Positions 17,931-27,339 of a DNA stretch of 64,000 nucleotides are shown piece by piece. The position numbers and the translations under genes were made by a program. The DNA is from Streptococcus parasuis (GTDB lineage Bacteria; Bacillota; Bacilli; Lactobacillales; Streptococcaceae). The notes under the pieces are model-generated. The model saw only the letters and a program-made list of their open reading frames with translations. It made no database searches and was not told the DNA's origin. The stretch covers positions 186,001 to 250,000 of the forward strand of contig NZ_AP024276.1 of assembly GCF_021654455.1 (NCBI RefSeq), given 5' to 3'. The first letter of the stretch is position 1, and each line of letters begins with the position of its first letter.

Positions 17931-18796
17931 TGGTAGTTAAGATTTTATCTCGACAGCCCCTCACCAAAGGCTGGTCCACGGACCAAAAGTACAAGGTCCA
18001 GCTAGAAGATGGCCGCTTTGGTCTGTTGAGAATAGCAGAGCGGCCAGCCTATGAGGCTAAGCGATTAGAGTTTCAGTTAGTTGAAAACCTGTTTGGTTTA
18101 AGTTTGCCTGTGGCAGAGCCGCTAAGATTTTGGGCGGATGATTTGTCAGTCTACACCCTTTATGAATGGGTGGAAGGACAGGATATGAATGAAGTGGCTT
18201 CCGATTTGCCTGATTCTGTCTTGTATGAATTGGGCTGTCAGGCTGGAAAGTTTTTACGCGCCCTGCATGGTCTGCCTATTGATCAAAGTCTGCGCGACTG
18301 GAACAGTTTTTATCAGGCAAAGATTGACAGTAAATTAGCTGCCTACCAAGCAGCTAGTCATTCCTATCCAAATGGTCAAGCCATGATAAACTTTGTCCAG
18401 GCCAATCGTCACTTGCTTGAAGGGAGGCCGATTGCCTACCATCATGGAGATTTTCATACAGGGAATTTTCTACTGGGAAGAGATGGAAAACTAAAAATCT
18501 TAGACTTTGATCGCTACGATATAGGAGACCCCTGGGAAGAATTTAATCGATTGATTTTCACGGTAGATTTGTCTCCAGCCTTTGCACGTGGTCAGGTGGA
18601 TGCCTATTTTGATGGCGCTATTCCAGAGGAATTTTGGAGACTCACTGCTCTTTATGTCACAGTAAATAGTCTAGGAGCTCTTTCTTGGGCAGAACAAGTA
18701 GATCCCGAACAAATTCCCTTGATGCAGTCACAAGCTGAGAGAATAGTTGGTTGGTATGAACACTATAGGCTTTATTCCCCCTCATGGTATCGGTAG
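17930..18796 (+). CDS. aminoglycoside phosphotransferase-fold kinase
   Basis: A 288-residue small-molecule kinase of the APH/choline-kinase superfamily. The catalytic loop is AYHHGDFHTGNFLL (H-G-D and the downstream Asn) near residue 165, followed by LKILDFDRYDIGDPWEEFNR with the metal-binding Asp. The substrate is unknown; chromosomal relatives in streptococci phosphorylate sugars, choline or amino sugars and are not resistance genes. The GTG start overlaps the yhaM stop (TAGTG), so it ends the rsgA operon. An IS30 element begins just beyond its stop. Confidence 0.85.
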   Translation: MVVKILSRQPLTKGWSTDQKYKVQLEDGRFGLLRIAERPAYEAKRLEFQLVENLFGLSLPVAEPLRFWADDLSVYTLYEWVEGQDMNEVASDLPDSVLYELGCQAGKFLRALHGLPIDQSLRDWNSFYQAKIDSKLAAYQAASHSYPNGQAMINFVQANRHLLEGRPIAYHHGDFHTGNFLLGRDGKLKILDFDRYDIGDPWEEFNRLIFTVDLSPAFARGQVDAYFDGAIPEEFWRLTALYVTVNSLGALSWAEQVDPEQIPLMQSQAERIVGWYEHYRLYSPSWYR

Positions 18797-18806
18797 TATT
18801 TCTATA

Positions 18807-19861
18807 AAATCCCAAATTTCAAGTTGAAATTAGCCACTCATAAGAAATTCACTCGGCGACTTGTAGTCCAAGCATTTTTTAGGGTAATTGTTAATCCAAT
18901 TTTCGATAAAAGCGACTTCTTTCGGGGTCGTTTTCTTGGTTCCTTTTGGTAACCATCTCCGAATCAATCGATTGTGATTTTCATTCGTTCCCCTCTCCCA
19001 TGAAGAGTAGGGATGCGCATAGTAGATATGTTCCTCAGGAAACACTTCAGCCAGACGACTAAATTCTGTACCATTATCTGCAGTTATAGACAGGATACGA
19101 TGTTCCCTCAAGATTCCCTCCAGTGCCCGATTGACTGATTCAGTGGTTTTGTTAGGTATCAAACGGATGATTTGGTGTCTACTCCGACGGTCGGTTAAGA
19201 CTAAAAGGCAATGATTTTTCACTCTGGTTAGTAGAACTGTATCAATTTCATAATGACCGTTTTCCAAGCGAAGATTAATAACGTCAGGACGTTCTTCGAT
19301 AGATTTGCCTGCTGGTTTAAAGTTAGGACTAGCTTGCTTCTTGACACTTTTCCCTTTTCTAGGGTAAAGCATATCTGCTTTCGTCAATCCTAAATGGCCA
19401 TTATGAAACCAATAGTAAATGGTTGAAATAGCCACTTTTATTTTCTTCTTCTTAACCATCATTTCAGGAGAAAATTTTTGCTTAGTATAGTGTAAAATTT
19501 TCTCTTTCATTTCTTTCGTTAGGATTATCTTTTTTACCGAACGTTTTCGATTCGTTTGGTAAACAGTCTGTGCGTACTCGGCTGAATAGACCATTTTATA
19601 TACCCCTTTTCGCACTTGTTGTAAGGTTGTACCCCGATTGATCTCGTTATTGATGGTCTGAGGAGCCTTTCCAAGTAAGTCGGCAATTTCACGATTAGAC
19701 TTTCCCTCAATCTTCCACTTTTCAATTAGGCGACGGTTATCAATTGTCAAATGTTTTCCTTTTAGTGTATAATATTTTTGCATCTCTGTGCCTCTTTCTT
19801 GTGTTTGTGGTGAACTACAAGTATAGCACAGAGGTGTTTTCTTATACCTTAAAATGGATTT
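18807..19861 (-). mobile_element. IS30 family insertion sequence
   Basis: The element carries one transposase gene on the minus strand. The ends are not sharp: AAATCCCAAATTTCAAG at 18807 and, on the other strand, AAATCCATTTTAAGG ending at 19861 are the best inverted pair and are imperfect. No clear target duplication was found. It lies 42 bp from an IS1182 element, in the gap between the rsgA operon and purR. Confidence 0.65.
18830..19783 (-). CDS. IS30 family transposase
   Basis: A 317-residue DDE transposase. The N-terminal HTH reads LTIDNRRLIEKWKIEGKSNR and then IADLLGKAPQTINNEINRGT. The catalytic core shows YEIDTVLL (first Asp), SITADNGTEF (second Asp) and YYAHPYSSWERGTNENHNRLIR (Glu), the IS30 signature. 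I chose ATG 19783 (MQKYYTLKGKHL) after AGAGG; a longer frame to 19915 enters non-coding sequence. All catalytic residues are present and the frame is intact, so it may be active. Confidence 0.93.
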   Translation of the reverse strand: MQKYYTLKGKHLTIDNRRLIEKWKIEGKSNREIADLLGKAPQTINNEINRGTTLQQVRKGVYKMVYSAEYAQTVYQTNRKRSVKKIILTKEMKEKILHYTKQKFSPEMMVKKKKIKVAISTIYYWFHNGHLGLTKADMLYPRKGKSVKKQASPNFKPAGKSIEERPDVINLRLENGHYEIDTVLLTRVKNHCLLVLTDRRSRHQIIRLIPNKTTESVNRALEGILREHRILSITADNGTEFSRLAEVFPEEHIYYAHPYSSWERGTNENHNRLIRRWLPKGTKKTTPKEVAFIENWINNYPKKCLDYKSPSEFLMSG

Positions 19862-19903
19862 CCTTTGACAACAGGAACCCTTGAACCTGTTTTGGTAGCT
19901 AAA

Positions 19904-21697
19904 GAGGCTGGGCAAAAACTAGCTTCTCACAATAAAAAAACGAGCAATTCCAATTAGGAGTTGCTCGTTTTCCATTTCATGCTTTATAATTATAATAACC
20001 ACAAAACAACTAGAAAGGCATGAAAATGTATAAACAGTATAACACAAATCAGCTTAGTTTGGAATTAAATATTGCTTGGGACTTACCTGCAACGCATGAG
20101 GCTCGTCTGATTAGTCAGTTTGTGGATACTATTCCTCAATCCATTCTATTGGAAGAAACTTCCCATACTGGTCGTCCAGCCTTTCATCCAGCTATGTTGC
20201 TTAAAATGACACTGTTCGCCTATGCTCGTCAGGTATTCTCTGGTCGGAAAATCGTTCAAATGAATGAAGAAGTTATTCCTATGAAATGGCTGAGTCAGGA
20301 TACCTATGTCTGTTATCGGACCATAAATAGCTTTCGGGCTAGCACACACGCCAATCAGCTCATCAAAACTGCCTTCATCTACTTCACCCTCCTCCTCAGA
20401 GAGAATGGATTGATTGAAGATGAGGCTCTCTTCATTGACGGGACTAAGGTAGAAGCTGATGCCAACAAGTATTCTTTCACGTGGAAAAAGGCCGTTGAAC
20501 GCTATGAAGATGCCTTGAATGGAAACATTTCTGCCCTTTATGACAAACTAGTTCAAGAAGGGGTGAATACTGCCTTGTCCAAGGAAGAATGCCTCACTAG
20601 CGAGGGGCTCAAACAACTCCTACAAGAAACCGAACAAGTATTGGACGAGGTGGAAGAAGCTATCTCACAAGAGCCTAAAGTCATCAAAGGTGGCTCTGCC
20701 AACAAACAGAAACGAAGAAGAATTAAAAAACTAAAGAGAAAGTTGAAAGAGGATTTTCTTGTTCGGAAACAGAAGTACGAACGAGATAAGCAGATTCTAC
20801 AAGAGCGAAATTCCTATTCTAAAACGGATCACGATGCAACATTCATGCGAATGAAAGAAGATCATATGAAGAACGGTCAGCTCAAACCAGGCTACAACCT
20901 ACAACTTGGCACAAACAGCCAGTTTGCCTTAGCTTACGGATTGTATCCGAATCCAACTGACACTCGTACACTCAAGCCTTTTCTTCAATCCATCCAAACC
21001 TTAGAACTCTTTCAACACATTGTCGCGGATGCAGGTTATGGTAGTGAAGAAAATTATAGCTTTATCGTTGATGACCTGGAGAAAACACCTCTGATTCCTT
21101 ACGGAACTTATCAGAAAGAGCAGAAGAAAAGCTATAAGAAGAGTGATGCCAATCCTGAAAACTGGACCTATCTAGAAGATTCTGATCAGTGGATAAAGCC
21201 AGATGGGGTTGTGTATTCATTCAAGAATTATTCACGAAGAACGGATAAGTATGGATTTGAGAGAGATATTAAGATTTACGAAGCTGATCCAGTACAAGCT
21301 AGTGAGGAATTAGACCAATTAGCACGGACGGAAAAAGGAAATCTCAAACAAATTCAGTATAATCCTACGTGGAACTATTTCAAGAACTTAGTCAAAGATG
21401 AATTGACAAGTAAAGTGGGAACCCGCATTTATGCCAAACGCAAGGTGGATGTCGAACCTGTATTTGGTAGGATGAAGGGTGTTTTTGGCGTGCGCAGAGT
21501 TCATGTCAGAGGACAAAAAGTGGTTGAAACAGAGATAGGATTTCTCCTAATGAGCATGAATCTAACGAAATTGGCTAAGAAAATAGTCCAAGATAATAGA
21601 GATAAAAGAAAAACACAGACAGTTCGGCTGAATTTCATCAAAATCAGCTTGAATCTATCTGTGTTTTTTATTTACTGGCTAGTTTTTGCCCAGCCTC
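19904..21697 (+). mobile_element. IS1182 family insertion sequence (complete)
   Basis: A 1,794-bp element bounded by 20-bp perfect inverted repeats: GAGGCTGGGCAAAAACTAGC at 19904-19923 and its complement at 21678-21697. A hairpin with CGAGCAA arms follows the left end (19942-19971). No convincing target duplication is seen. A decayed 3' copy lies at 28085-28241. Confidence 0.85.
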
Positions 21698-21705
21698 CAA
21701 CTTAG
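20026..21705 (+). CDS. IS1182 family transposase
   Basis: A 559-residue transposase: N-terminal domain MYKQYNTNQLSLELN, a region with EDEALFIDGTKVEADANKYSF (first catalytic Asp), a basic coiled-coil stretch (KRRRIKKLKRKLKE), HIVADAGYGSEENY (second Asp), and RKVDVEPVFGRMKGVFGVRR (Glu). ATG 20026 has AAAGG seven bases upstream and is preferred to ATG 20020. The reading frame runs through the right inverted repeat and stops eight bases outside the element, so the last residues depend on the insertion site. Confidence 0.92.
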   Translation: MYKQYNTNQLSLELNIAWDLPATHEARLISQFVDTIPQSILLEETSHTGRPAFHPAMLLKMTLFAYARQVFSGRKIVQMNEEVIPMKWLSQDTYVCYRTINSFRASTHANQLIKTAFIYFTLLLRENGLIEDEALFIDGTKVEADANKYSFTWKKAVERYEDALNGNISALYDKLVQEGVNTALSKEECLTSEGLKQLLQETEQVLDEVEEAISQEPKVIKGGSANKQKRRRIKKLKRKLKEDFLVRKQKYERDKQILQERNSYSKTDHDATFMRMKEDHMKNGQLKPGYNLQLGTNSQFALAYGLYPNPTDTRTLKPFLQSIQTLELFQHIVADAGYGSEENYSFIVDDLEKTPLIPYGTYQKEQKKSYKKSDANPENWTYLEDSDQWIKPDGVVYSFKNYSRRTDKYGFERDIKIYEADPVQASEELDQLARTEKGNLKQIQYNPTWNYFKNLVKDELTSKVGTRIYAKRKVDVEPVFGRMKGVFGVRRVHVRGQKVVETEIGFLLMSMNLTKLAKKIVQDNRDKRKTQTVRLNFIKISLNLSVFFIYWLVFAQPPT

Positions 21706-21915
21706 CCTAACAGCTTCAAGCCTGTTATCAAATGAAATCAATCGCTAAATCATATATAGTAAAGCAGCTGAATTTGATTAAGGTAAAGTGGCTAACTTCA
21801 TTATAGAACTTTCAATTTCTATAAAATGCGAAAAAAGACGGACTTTTTATATAAAAAGTTCGCTTTTTGTTGTTTTTGTGATATAATAGAAAAAATAAAT
21901 TTAGAGGATGATTAT
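21698..21915 (+). promoter_or_regulatory. purR upstream region
   Basis: About 200 bases between the IS and purR. It contains a stable A/T hairpin (ACTTTTTATATAAAAAGT at 21842-21859), AAAGTTCGCTTTT (21856-21868), whose complement AAAAGCGAACTTT is one mismatch from the lactococcal PurBox AWWWCCGAACWWT, and a TATAAT -10 near 21882. This suggests autoregulation of purR, which is inferred only. Confidence 0.4.
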
Positions 21916-22728
21916 ATGAAGTTAAGAAGAAGCGAACGGATGGTAGTGATTTCCAATTATCTCATCAACCACCCTTATGAATTGACAAGTTTGAATACCT
22001 TTGCTGAAAAGTATGAATCAGCTAAATCTTCCATTTCCGAAGATATTGCCATCATTAAAAAGGCTTTTGAAGAAAGCTCCATTGGGAAAATTGAAACCAT
22101 CACGGGTGCTAGCGGAGGTGTTGTTTTCACACCGTCCATCTCAAAAGAAGAGTCATTGCAAATCGCAGAGACACTGCGCAGTCAGATGGCTGAAAGTAGT
22201 CGTATCTTACCTGGCGGTTATATTTATTCCTCAGACCTCTTATCAACACCTCACATCCTAAAAAATGTAGGTCGCATTATTGCTAATGCATTTAAAGATG
22301 AAAAAATCGATGCTGTCATGACAGTTGCAACAAAAGGTGTTCCATTAGCGAATGCGGTTGCCAATGTTCTTAATGTACCATTTGTCATCGTTCGCCGTGA
22401 TTTGAAAATTACTGAAGGGTCAACTGTTTCTGTCAATTATGTGTCAGGATCTAGCGACCGTATCGAAAAGATGTTCCTGTCTAAACGTAGTTTGAAGGCT
22501 GGAAGTCGTGTCCTAATCGTCGATGACTTCTTGAAAAATGGTGGAACTATCAATGGTATGATTAGCCTCTTGTCTGAGTTTGACTCGACCTTGGTAGGTG
22601 TGGCTGTCTTTGCGGAAAACCAAAAAGGGGACCGCAGCGTAGCGAATTACAAATCCCTGCTGGCTGTGACGGATATCAATGTCAAGGAAAACCGCGTTGA
22701 CGTCGAATTGGGGAATATTTTTGAATAA
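21916..22728 (+). CDS. purR: purine operon regulator PurR
   Basis: Regulator of purine synthesis genes; in Gram-positive bacteria it senses PRPP. The 270-residue protein has an N-terminal winged helix (MKLRRSERMVVISNYLINHP) and a C-terminal phosphoribosyltransferase fold with the PRPP loop VLIVDDFLKNGGTINGM. I chose ATG 21916, eight bases after AGAGG; the longer frame from 21826 enters the hairpin and promoter. PurBox-like motifs are visible upstream of purA and, weakly, of purR itself. Confidence 0.95.
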   Translation: MKLRRSERMVVISNYLINHPYELTSLNTFAEKYESAKSSISEDIAIIKKAFEESSIGKIETITGASGGVVFTPSISKEESLQIAETLRSQMAESSRILPGGYIYSSDLLSTPHILKNVGRIIANAFKDEKIDAVMTVATKGVPLANAVANVLNVPFVIVRRDLKITEGSTVSVNYVSGSSDRIEKMFLSKRSLKAGSRVLIVDDFLKNGGTINGMISLLSEFDSTLVGVAVFAENQKGDRSVANYKSLLAVTDINVKENRVDVELGNIFE

Positions 22729-22737
22729 CATACATGC

Positions 22738-22766
22738 AAAAAAGAGCTGGTTTTCAGCTCTTTTTT
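22738..22766. terminator. bidirectional terminator purR / rluD-like
   Basis: AAAAAAGAGCTG (22738-22749) and CAGCTCTTTTTT (22755-22766) form a perfect 12-bp stem with T-runs on both strands. The last codons of the convergent pseudouridine synthase lie inside it. Confidence 0.9.
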
Positions 22767-23620
22767 ACTATTCTCTCAAAACTCTCCGACCGTGCTTCCA
22801 CGCTGATTTTTTCCAGAGTTAGCGGATGCGTTAAGCTGAGTTTTTGGGCGTGGAGCATGAGGCGGTGGGCAGCTACATAACTATAAAGTGGGTCGCCAAT
22901 CAGAGCATGACCGTGGTGGGCTAGATGAACCCGAATCTGGTGGGTCCGACCTGTCTGGAGGCGACAGGCGACCAAACTATTTTTGCCAATGGTCTTCAAG
23001 AGGTGGACTTGAGTGAAGGCTGCTTGTCCTTTTTGGTTGTCAACGACTCTCTTTCTGCGATCGTGGCGGTCCCGTCCAATCTTATCGGTAATGGTCCAGT
23101 CGGTCTTTTTTAACTGTCCTTGGCAGAGGGCTAGGTAGTCACGGTAGATGACCTTGTCTTCCAAAAGCCGATTGAGAATGGGAAGGATAAAGGGATTTTT
23201 GGCGAAGAGAATGGCTCCGCTGGTTTCCATATCGAGTCTGTGGACCACATAGCAGGTCTGTCCAACATAGGCAGATACATGGTTGAGCAGGGCAATCTCT
23301 GTCGGCTCGTTACCGTGGGTCTTCATATCTTCAGGCTTGTTGACAATTATCATATGTTCATCCTGATAAAGTTCTTCCACCATGTCCGCCTGTCCCAGAG
23401 GAATACTTTTTTCAGGATAGTCTTCTTGGTCAAAAGTCAATTCTAGCAAATCACCTGCTGCTATGGTGCTCTGCCAGTTTATCAACTCACCGTTGACACG
23501 GACGTGTTTCTTGGTGCGAAGGAAATGGCGGATTTTTCTAGGAATAAGAAAATAATCTTCCAAGACTTCCTTAACAGTGAGTTGTGGAAAGGCTTGGGGA
23601 ATGCGAATGTCAATTTTCAT
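22754..23620 (-). CDS. RluA/RluD family pseudouridine synthase
   Basis: Isomerises uridine to pseudouridine in rRNA or tRNA. The 288-residue protein has an N-terminal S4-like RNA-binding region (IPRKIRHFLRTKKHVRVNGE), the catalytic motif VHRLDMETSGAILFAK with the essential Asp, and RTHQIRVHLAHHGHALIGDPLY near the C terminus. The exact target site cannot be assigned. The start is ATG 23620, one base after the stop of the ferredoxin reductase gene; a longer frame overlaps that gene. The two are co-transcribed. Confidence 0.92.
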   Translation of the reverse strand: MKIDIRIPQAFPQLTVKEVLEDYFLIPRKIRHFLRTKKHVRVNGELINWQSTIAAGDLLELTFDQEDYPEKSIPLGQADMVEELYQDEHMIIVNKPEDMKTHGNEPTEIALLNHVSAYVGQTCYVVHRLDMETSGAILFAKNPFILPILNRLLEDKVIYRDYLALCQGQLKKTDWTITDKIGRDRHDRRKRVVDNQKGQAAFTQVHLLKTIGKNSLVACRLQTGRTHQIRVHLAHHGHALIGDPLYSYVAAHRLMLHAQKLSLTHPLTLEKISVEARSESFERIVKKS

Positions 23621-23621
23621 C

Positions 23622-24590
23622 TTACAGACTGGTTGAGTGCTTAGGTTGCACTTTTTCATTTGGATTGAGGTAGTTCATGGCATTGTTGACGGCGGTTGGG
23701 GCTTCGCCAAGACCAGTCGCAATCAGGTCAACCTTGCCCTCGTAGAAGCAACAGTCACCGATGGCATAAATACCTGGAACAGAAGTTTCTTGCTTGCTAT
23801 TGACAACGATGCGGTGACGATTGAGCTCCAAGCCCCATTCTTTTAGCGTTCCAACGGATGATTTAAAACCGTAGTTGACAAAGAGGTGATCGAAAGGCAG
23901 GGTGAGCTTGTCCTCGCTCTTAACCTTGTCGAAATGAATGGCAGAAGCTCTGCCGTTTTCCCCAGAAAGTCCTTTAGGGACAAAAGGTGTATGGATGGTG
24001 ACGCTGGACTGCTTGAGTTCCTCTACGCTGTGCTCAAGGGCGCGGAAGTTGTCGCGACGGTGGACAATATGAGTAGTTTTAGCGATTTTCTCAAAAGCTA
24101 ATGACCAATCAACCGCGGAGTCTCCTCCACCTAAGATGACAACATCTTTGTCAGCATATTGTTGGATATTGGATACATGATAGTGAACGTTTTCAAAGCT
24201 GTCTGCTCCCTCAATTTCCAGTGGACGAGGCTTGAAGGCCCCACCTCCCATGGCGATAAGGAGAGTTTTTGTCTGGTGGATGCCTTTGGTGGTTGTCAGG
24301 GTAATAACTTCTCCTGGTTCAATGGCGGTCAGAGTTTCATTGAGGCAAATGGTTGTTTCAAAAGTTGAGAGTTGGGCAAGGAGATTATCGGTTAATTCTT
24401 GTCCTGTTAAGCTAGGGAAGGCTGGAATATCCAAAATTGTTTTTTCTGGATAGAGAATTGCCGGCTGCCCCCCAAGCTGTGGTAAGGAGTCAATGATTTT
24501 GACTTTAGCTTGGCGGAGATGGGCATAGAAGGCGGCAAATAGACCAACTGGTCCGCCACCAATAATGGTAATATCATATACTTGTGTCAT
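23622..24590 (-). CDS. ferredoxin--NADP reductase (thioredoxin reductase-like)
   Basis: FAD- and NADPH-dependent reductase of the type found in Firmicutes as YumC. The 322-residue protein has an N-terminal FAD motif DITIIGGGPVGLFAAFYA, the NADPH motif VVILGGGDSAVDWSLAF, and IYAIGDCCFYEGKVDLIATG near the FAD site. The CxxC redox pair of true thioredoxin reductases is absent, which supports the ferredoxin/flavodoxin reductase call. It is the first gene of a two-gene operon with the pseudouridine synthase. Confidence 0.92.
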   Translation of the reverse strand: MTQVYDITIIGGGPVGLFAAFYAHLRQAKVKIIDSLPQLGGQPAILYPEKTILDIPAFPSLTGQELTDNLLAQLSTFETTICLNETLTAIEPGEVITLTTTKGIHQTKTLLIAMGGGAFKPRPLEIEGADSFENVHYHVSNIQQYADKDVVILGGGDSAVDWSLAFEKIAKTTHIVHRRDNFRALEHSVEELKQSSVTIHTPFVPKGLSGENGRASAIHFDKVKSEDKLTLPFDHLFVNYGFKSSVGTLKEWGLELNRHRIVVNSKQETSVPGIYAIGDCCFYEGKVDLIATGLGEAPTAVNNAMNYLNPNEKVQPKHSTSL

Positions 24591-24745
24591 TGGAAATCCT
24601 TTTCTGATTCAGAATCTCCCTATTTTATCATATTTTGCCAAAAATTTCCGCTGTTCGGCTGTGACAGGTTTGCAGTAGTGTTTTTCTCAGCTAGCTGAAA
24701 GAAAATATTGTATAATGGTACAAAATCACTAGAAAGAGGTGTTCT

Positions 24746-26944
24746 ATGGACGATTTGCAACATCAGCCGATTGAAGTTCCAGATGATTTTCAATCTGACA
24801 ATGATGACAGACCTAGCCGTAGTCGCAGGGGAAATCGTGGTCATTCAGACAAACCAAAGAAAAAGTCTCGCATTCCAGAGCCAGTTCGTAAATTTTGGCG
24901 GCGCTATCAACTGACAAAAATAGTTTTGATCTTGATAGGCGTAATGGTTCTTACGGTAGGTGGTTACCTATTCTTTCTTGCAAAGACTGCGAATGTTGGG
25001 GATTTGCAGGAAGCATTAAAGGCTACAACGATTATTTATGATAAGGATGGTGCTGAGGCAGGGACCTTATCTGGTCAAAAAGGGACTTATGTAGAATTAG
25101 ATGCTATTTCTGATAATCTTGAGAATGCGGTGATTGCTACAGAAGACAGGAGTTTTTATAAAAACTCAGGGATAAACTATCAACGAACCATCTTAGCTGT
25201 TTTGACCTTGGGGCGTTCAGGTGGTGGTTCAACGATTACCCAGCAGTTAGCTAAAAATGCATTTTTGACACAAGAGCAGACCATTAGTCGAAAAGCTAGA
25301 GAGTTCTTCCTAGCCCTTGAAATCAATAAAAAATACAGTAAGCAAGAAATACTTACAATGTATCTCAACAATGCCTATTTTGGTAATGGGGTTTGGGGAG
25401 TTGAAGATGCTAGTCAAAAATATTTTGGTATTTCTGCAAGTGATTTGACGATTGAACAATCAGCTGTTTTAGCAGGGATGCTTAAGGGTCCAGAAATTTA
25501 TAATCCCTATTATTCCTTAGAAAATGCAATCAATCGCCGAGATACAGTCTTGCAAAATATGGTCAATGCTGGCTATATTGATCAGGCAACTGCCGATGCA
25601 GGTTTTCAAGTCGATTTAGCGAGCCAGTTAGCAGATACCTATACGGGTAAGCAAGATAACTATTCTTATCCATCTTACTTTGATGCGGTTATTGCTGAAG
25701 CGATTGATCGCTATGGCCTTAAAGAATCAGATATCATTAATAACGGCTATCGAATATATACCGAAATGGACCAAAATTCTCAAGCGAGTATGCAGGTTAT
25801 CTTCAATGATGAAACTATGTTTCCGACTTCAAGCTATGATGGAACCTCGGCTCAAGCTGCTAGTGTAGCTTTGGATCCTACAACTGGCGGTGTTCGAGCC
25901 TTGGTTGGGCGCGTGAATAGTTCGGAAGATGCTGTGTTTCGAACATTCAACTTTGCGACTCAAGCTAAGCGTAGTCCCGGTTCAACTATTAAGCCCCTTG
26001 TTGCCTATGCGCCAGCAGTAGCAGCGGGTTGGGCTATTGATACACCATTGGATAACCATACGGAAACCTATGGGGATTATACCTTACACAACTATGACTA
26101 TTCAACTTCGGATACCATTCCAATGTACCAAGCTTTAGCTCTATCTTACAATCTACCAGTTGCATATATTGTAAATACCTTAGGGATTGACAAAGCTTTT
26201 GAATTTGGTCAAAAGTTTGGTCTTGATATGGAAAGTGTTGAAAAGGTACTTGGTGCGTCAATCGGATCAGGGGTGGAAACGAACCCCTTGCAAATGGCTC
26301 AGGCCTATAGTGCTTTTGCAAATGATGGTGTAATGAAGGATGCTCATCTAATTACACGTATTGAAACAGCAAGTGGAAAGGTATTGGCTCAGCATCGCGA
26401 GACAAGTACAAAAGTAATTGACCGCTCGGTTGCAGATAAAATGACTTCTATGATGCTTGGGACCTATACGAATGGTACAGGTGTATCTGCAGATGCGACG
26501 AATTACTATCTTGCAGGAAAAACGGGAACAACCGAAACAAGTTTTGATGTAAATCTTGTTAATGACCAGTGGTATATTGCTTATACACCTGATTTGGTTA
26601 TCAGTCAGTGGGTTGGTTTTGAACAGACGGATGAGAATCACTACATTGATAGCAGTAGCTACTGGATGGCTCCAACAGTCTTCCGTACAATAGCTGATGC
26701 GATTTTGCCAAATACAGCAGGGACTGCCTTCGATGTGGAGAATGCCTATGTTCAAAATGGTATTGTAGCGATTCAAGAAGAGGATACAAGTGCTTCAGAT
26801 TCGGTCGTTACCTCTGATCAAGTGCAAGATATTACTACTCAAGCACAGGATTTGATTGAAAAGACAAAACAACAAATCCTAGATGCCAATATTCCAGAAC
26901 GGGCGAAAACGTTATGGGATACGGTAAGAAGTTGGTTTGAGTAG
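24746..26944 (+). CDS. pbp2A: class A penicillin-binding protein 2A
   Basis: Bifunctional peptidoglycan synthase. The 732-residue protein has a cytoplasmic basic N terminus, one membrane anchor near residue 60 (IVLILIGVMVLTVGGYLFFL), a GT51 glycosyltransferase domain (ATEDRSFYKNSGINY, GGSTITQQLAKN) and a transpeptidase domain with the three expected motifs: KRSPGSTIKPL (SxxK), ALSYNLPV (SxN) and AGKTGTTETS (KTG). The ribosome site AAAGAGG precedes ATG 24746. It is followed by rpmG and secE, the usual streptococcal order. Confidence 0.95.
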   Translation: MDDLQHQPIEVPDDFQSDNDDRPSRSRRGNRGHSDKPKKKSRIPEPVRKFWRRYQLTKIVLILIGVMVLTVGGYLFFLAKTANVGDLQEALKATTIIYDKDGAEAGTLSGQKGTYVELDAISDNLENAVIATEDRSFYKNSGINYQRTILAVLTLGRSGGGSTITQQLAKNAFLTQEQTISRKAREFFLALEINKKYSKQEILTMYLNNAYFGNGVWGVEDASQKYFGISASDLTIEQSAVLAGMLKGPEIYNPYYSLENAINRRDTVLQNMVNAGYIDQATADAGFQVDLASQLADTYTGKQDNYSYPSYFDAVIAEAIDRYGLKESDIINNGYRIYTEMDQNSQASMQVIFNDETMFPTSSYDGTSAQAASVALDPTTGGVRALVGRVNSSEDAVFRTFNFATQAKRSPGSTIKPLVAYAPAVAAGWAIDTPLDNHTETYGDYTLHNYDYSTSDTIPMYQALALSYNLPVAYIVNTLGIDKAFEFGQKFGLDMESVEKVLGASIGSGVETNPLQMAQAYSAFANDGVMKDAHLITRIETASGKVLAQHRETSTKVIDRSVADKMTSMMLGTYTNGTGVSADATNYYLAGKTGTTETSFDVNLVNDQWYIAYTPDLVISQWVGFEQTDENHYIDSSSYWMAPTVFRTIADAILPNTAGTAFDVENAYVQNGIVAIQEEDTSASDSVVTSDQVQDITTQAQDLIEKTKQQILDANIPERAKTLWDTVRSWFE

Positions 26945-26993
26945 TTGTCAAACTGAATAAAACATGTTAGAATAGTAAAGATGGAGGGCTATG

Positions 26994-27146
26994 ATGGCAC
27001 TAAAAAAAGCAAGTTTAGCCTGTACAGTTTGTGGCTCTCGAAATTATTCGATAAACCTTTCGAGCAATCCCAAACCAACACGGTTAGAAGTAAATAAATT
27101 TTGTAAACATTGTGGTCAGTACACTGTTCACAAGGAAACCCGATAG
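26994..27146 (+). CDS. rpmG: 50S ribosomal protein L33
   Basis: A 50-residue ribosomal protein beginning [20 protein letters not shown] and ending [15 protein letters not shown]. Two CxxC pairs are present, so this is the zinc-binding (C+) form. GGAGG lies upstream; an extra ATG at 26991 is in frame and could add one Met. It sits 49 bases after pbp2A and nine before secE. It falls below ordinary ORF length cut-offs. Confidence 0.95.
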   Translation: MALKKASLACTVCGSRNYSINLSSNPKPTRLEVNKFCKHCGQYTVHKETR

Positions 27147-27155
27147 GAGTTGCAT

Positions 27156-27332
27156 ATGAAATTCGTTTCAGATATTTTTAGCATTTTAAAAGAGACTGCT
27201 TGGCCTACTGGAAAACAAAGCTGGAAAGACTTTGCTTCGGTAATTCAGTATTCCGCATTCTTTGTTGCTCTCATTTACCTATTTGACCTTATTTTGTCAA
27301 AAGGAATTATGAGTTTAATTAATCTTTTCTAG
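27156..27332 (+). CDS. secE: preprotein translocase subunit SecE
   Basis: A 58-residue single-span protein that clamps SecY in the general secretion channel. It has a short amphipathic N terminus (MKFVSDIFSILKETAWPTGK, with the conserved WP) and a C-terminal membrane helix (YSAFFVALIYLFDLILSKGI). AGGAG lies six bases before ATG 27156. The order rpmG-secE-nusG is conserved in Firmicutes. Confidence 0.95.
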   Translation: MKFVSDIFSILKETAWPTGKQSWKDFASVIQYSAFFVALIYLFDLILSKGIMSLINLF

Positions 27333-27339
27333 AAAATGC

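Noticed and set aside
17930..18796. aminoglycoside resistance gene
   Set aside because: It has the APH fold but sits in a conserved housekeeping operon; a metabolic kinase is more likely.
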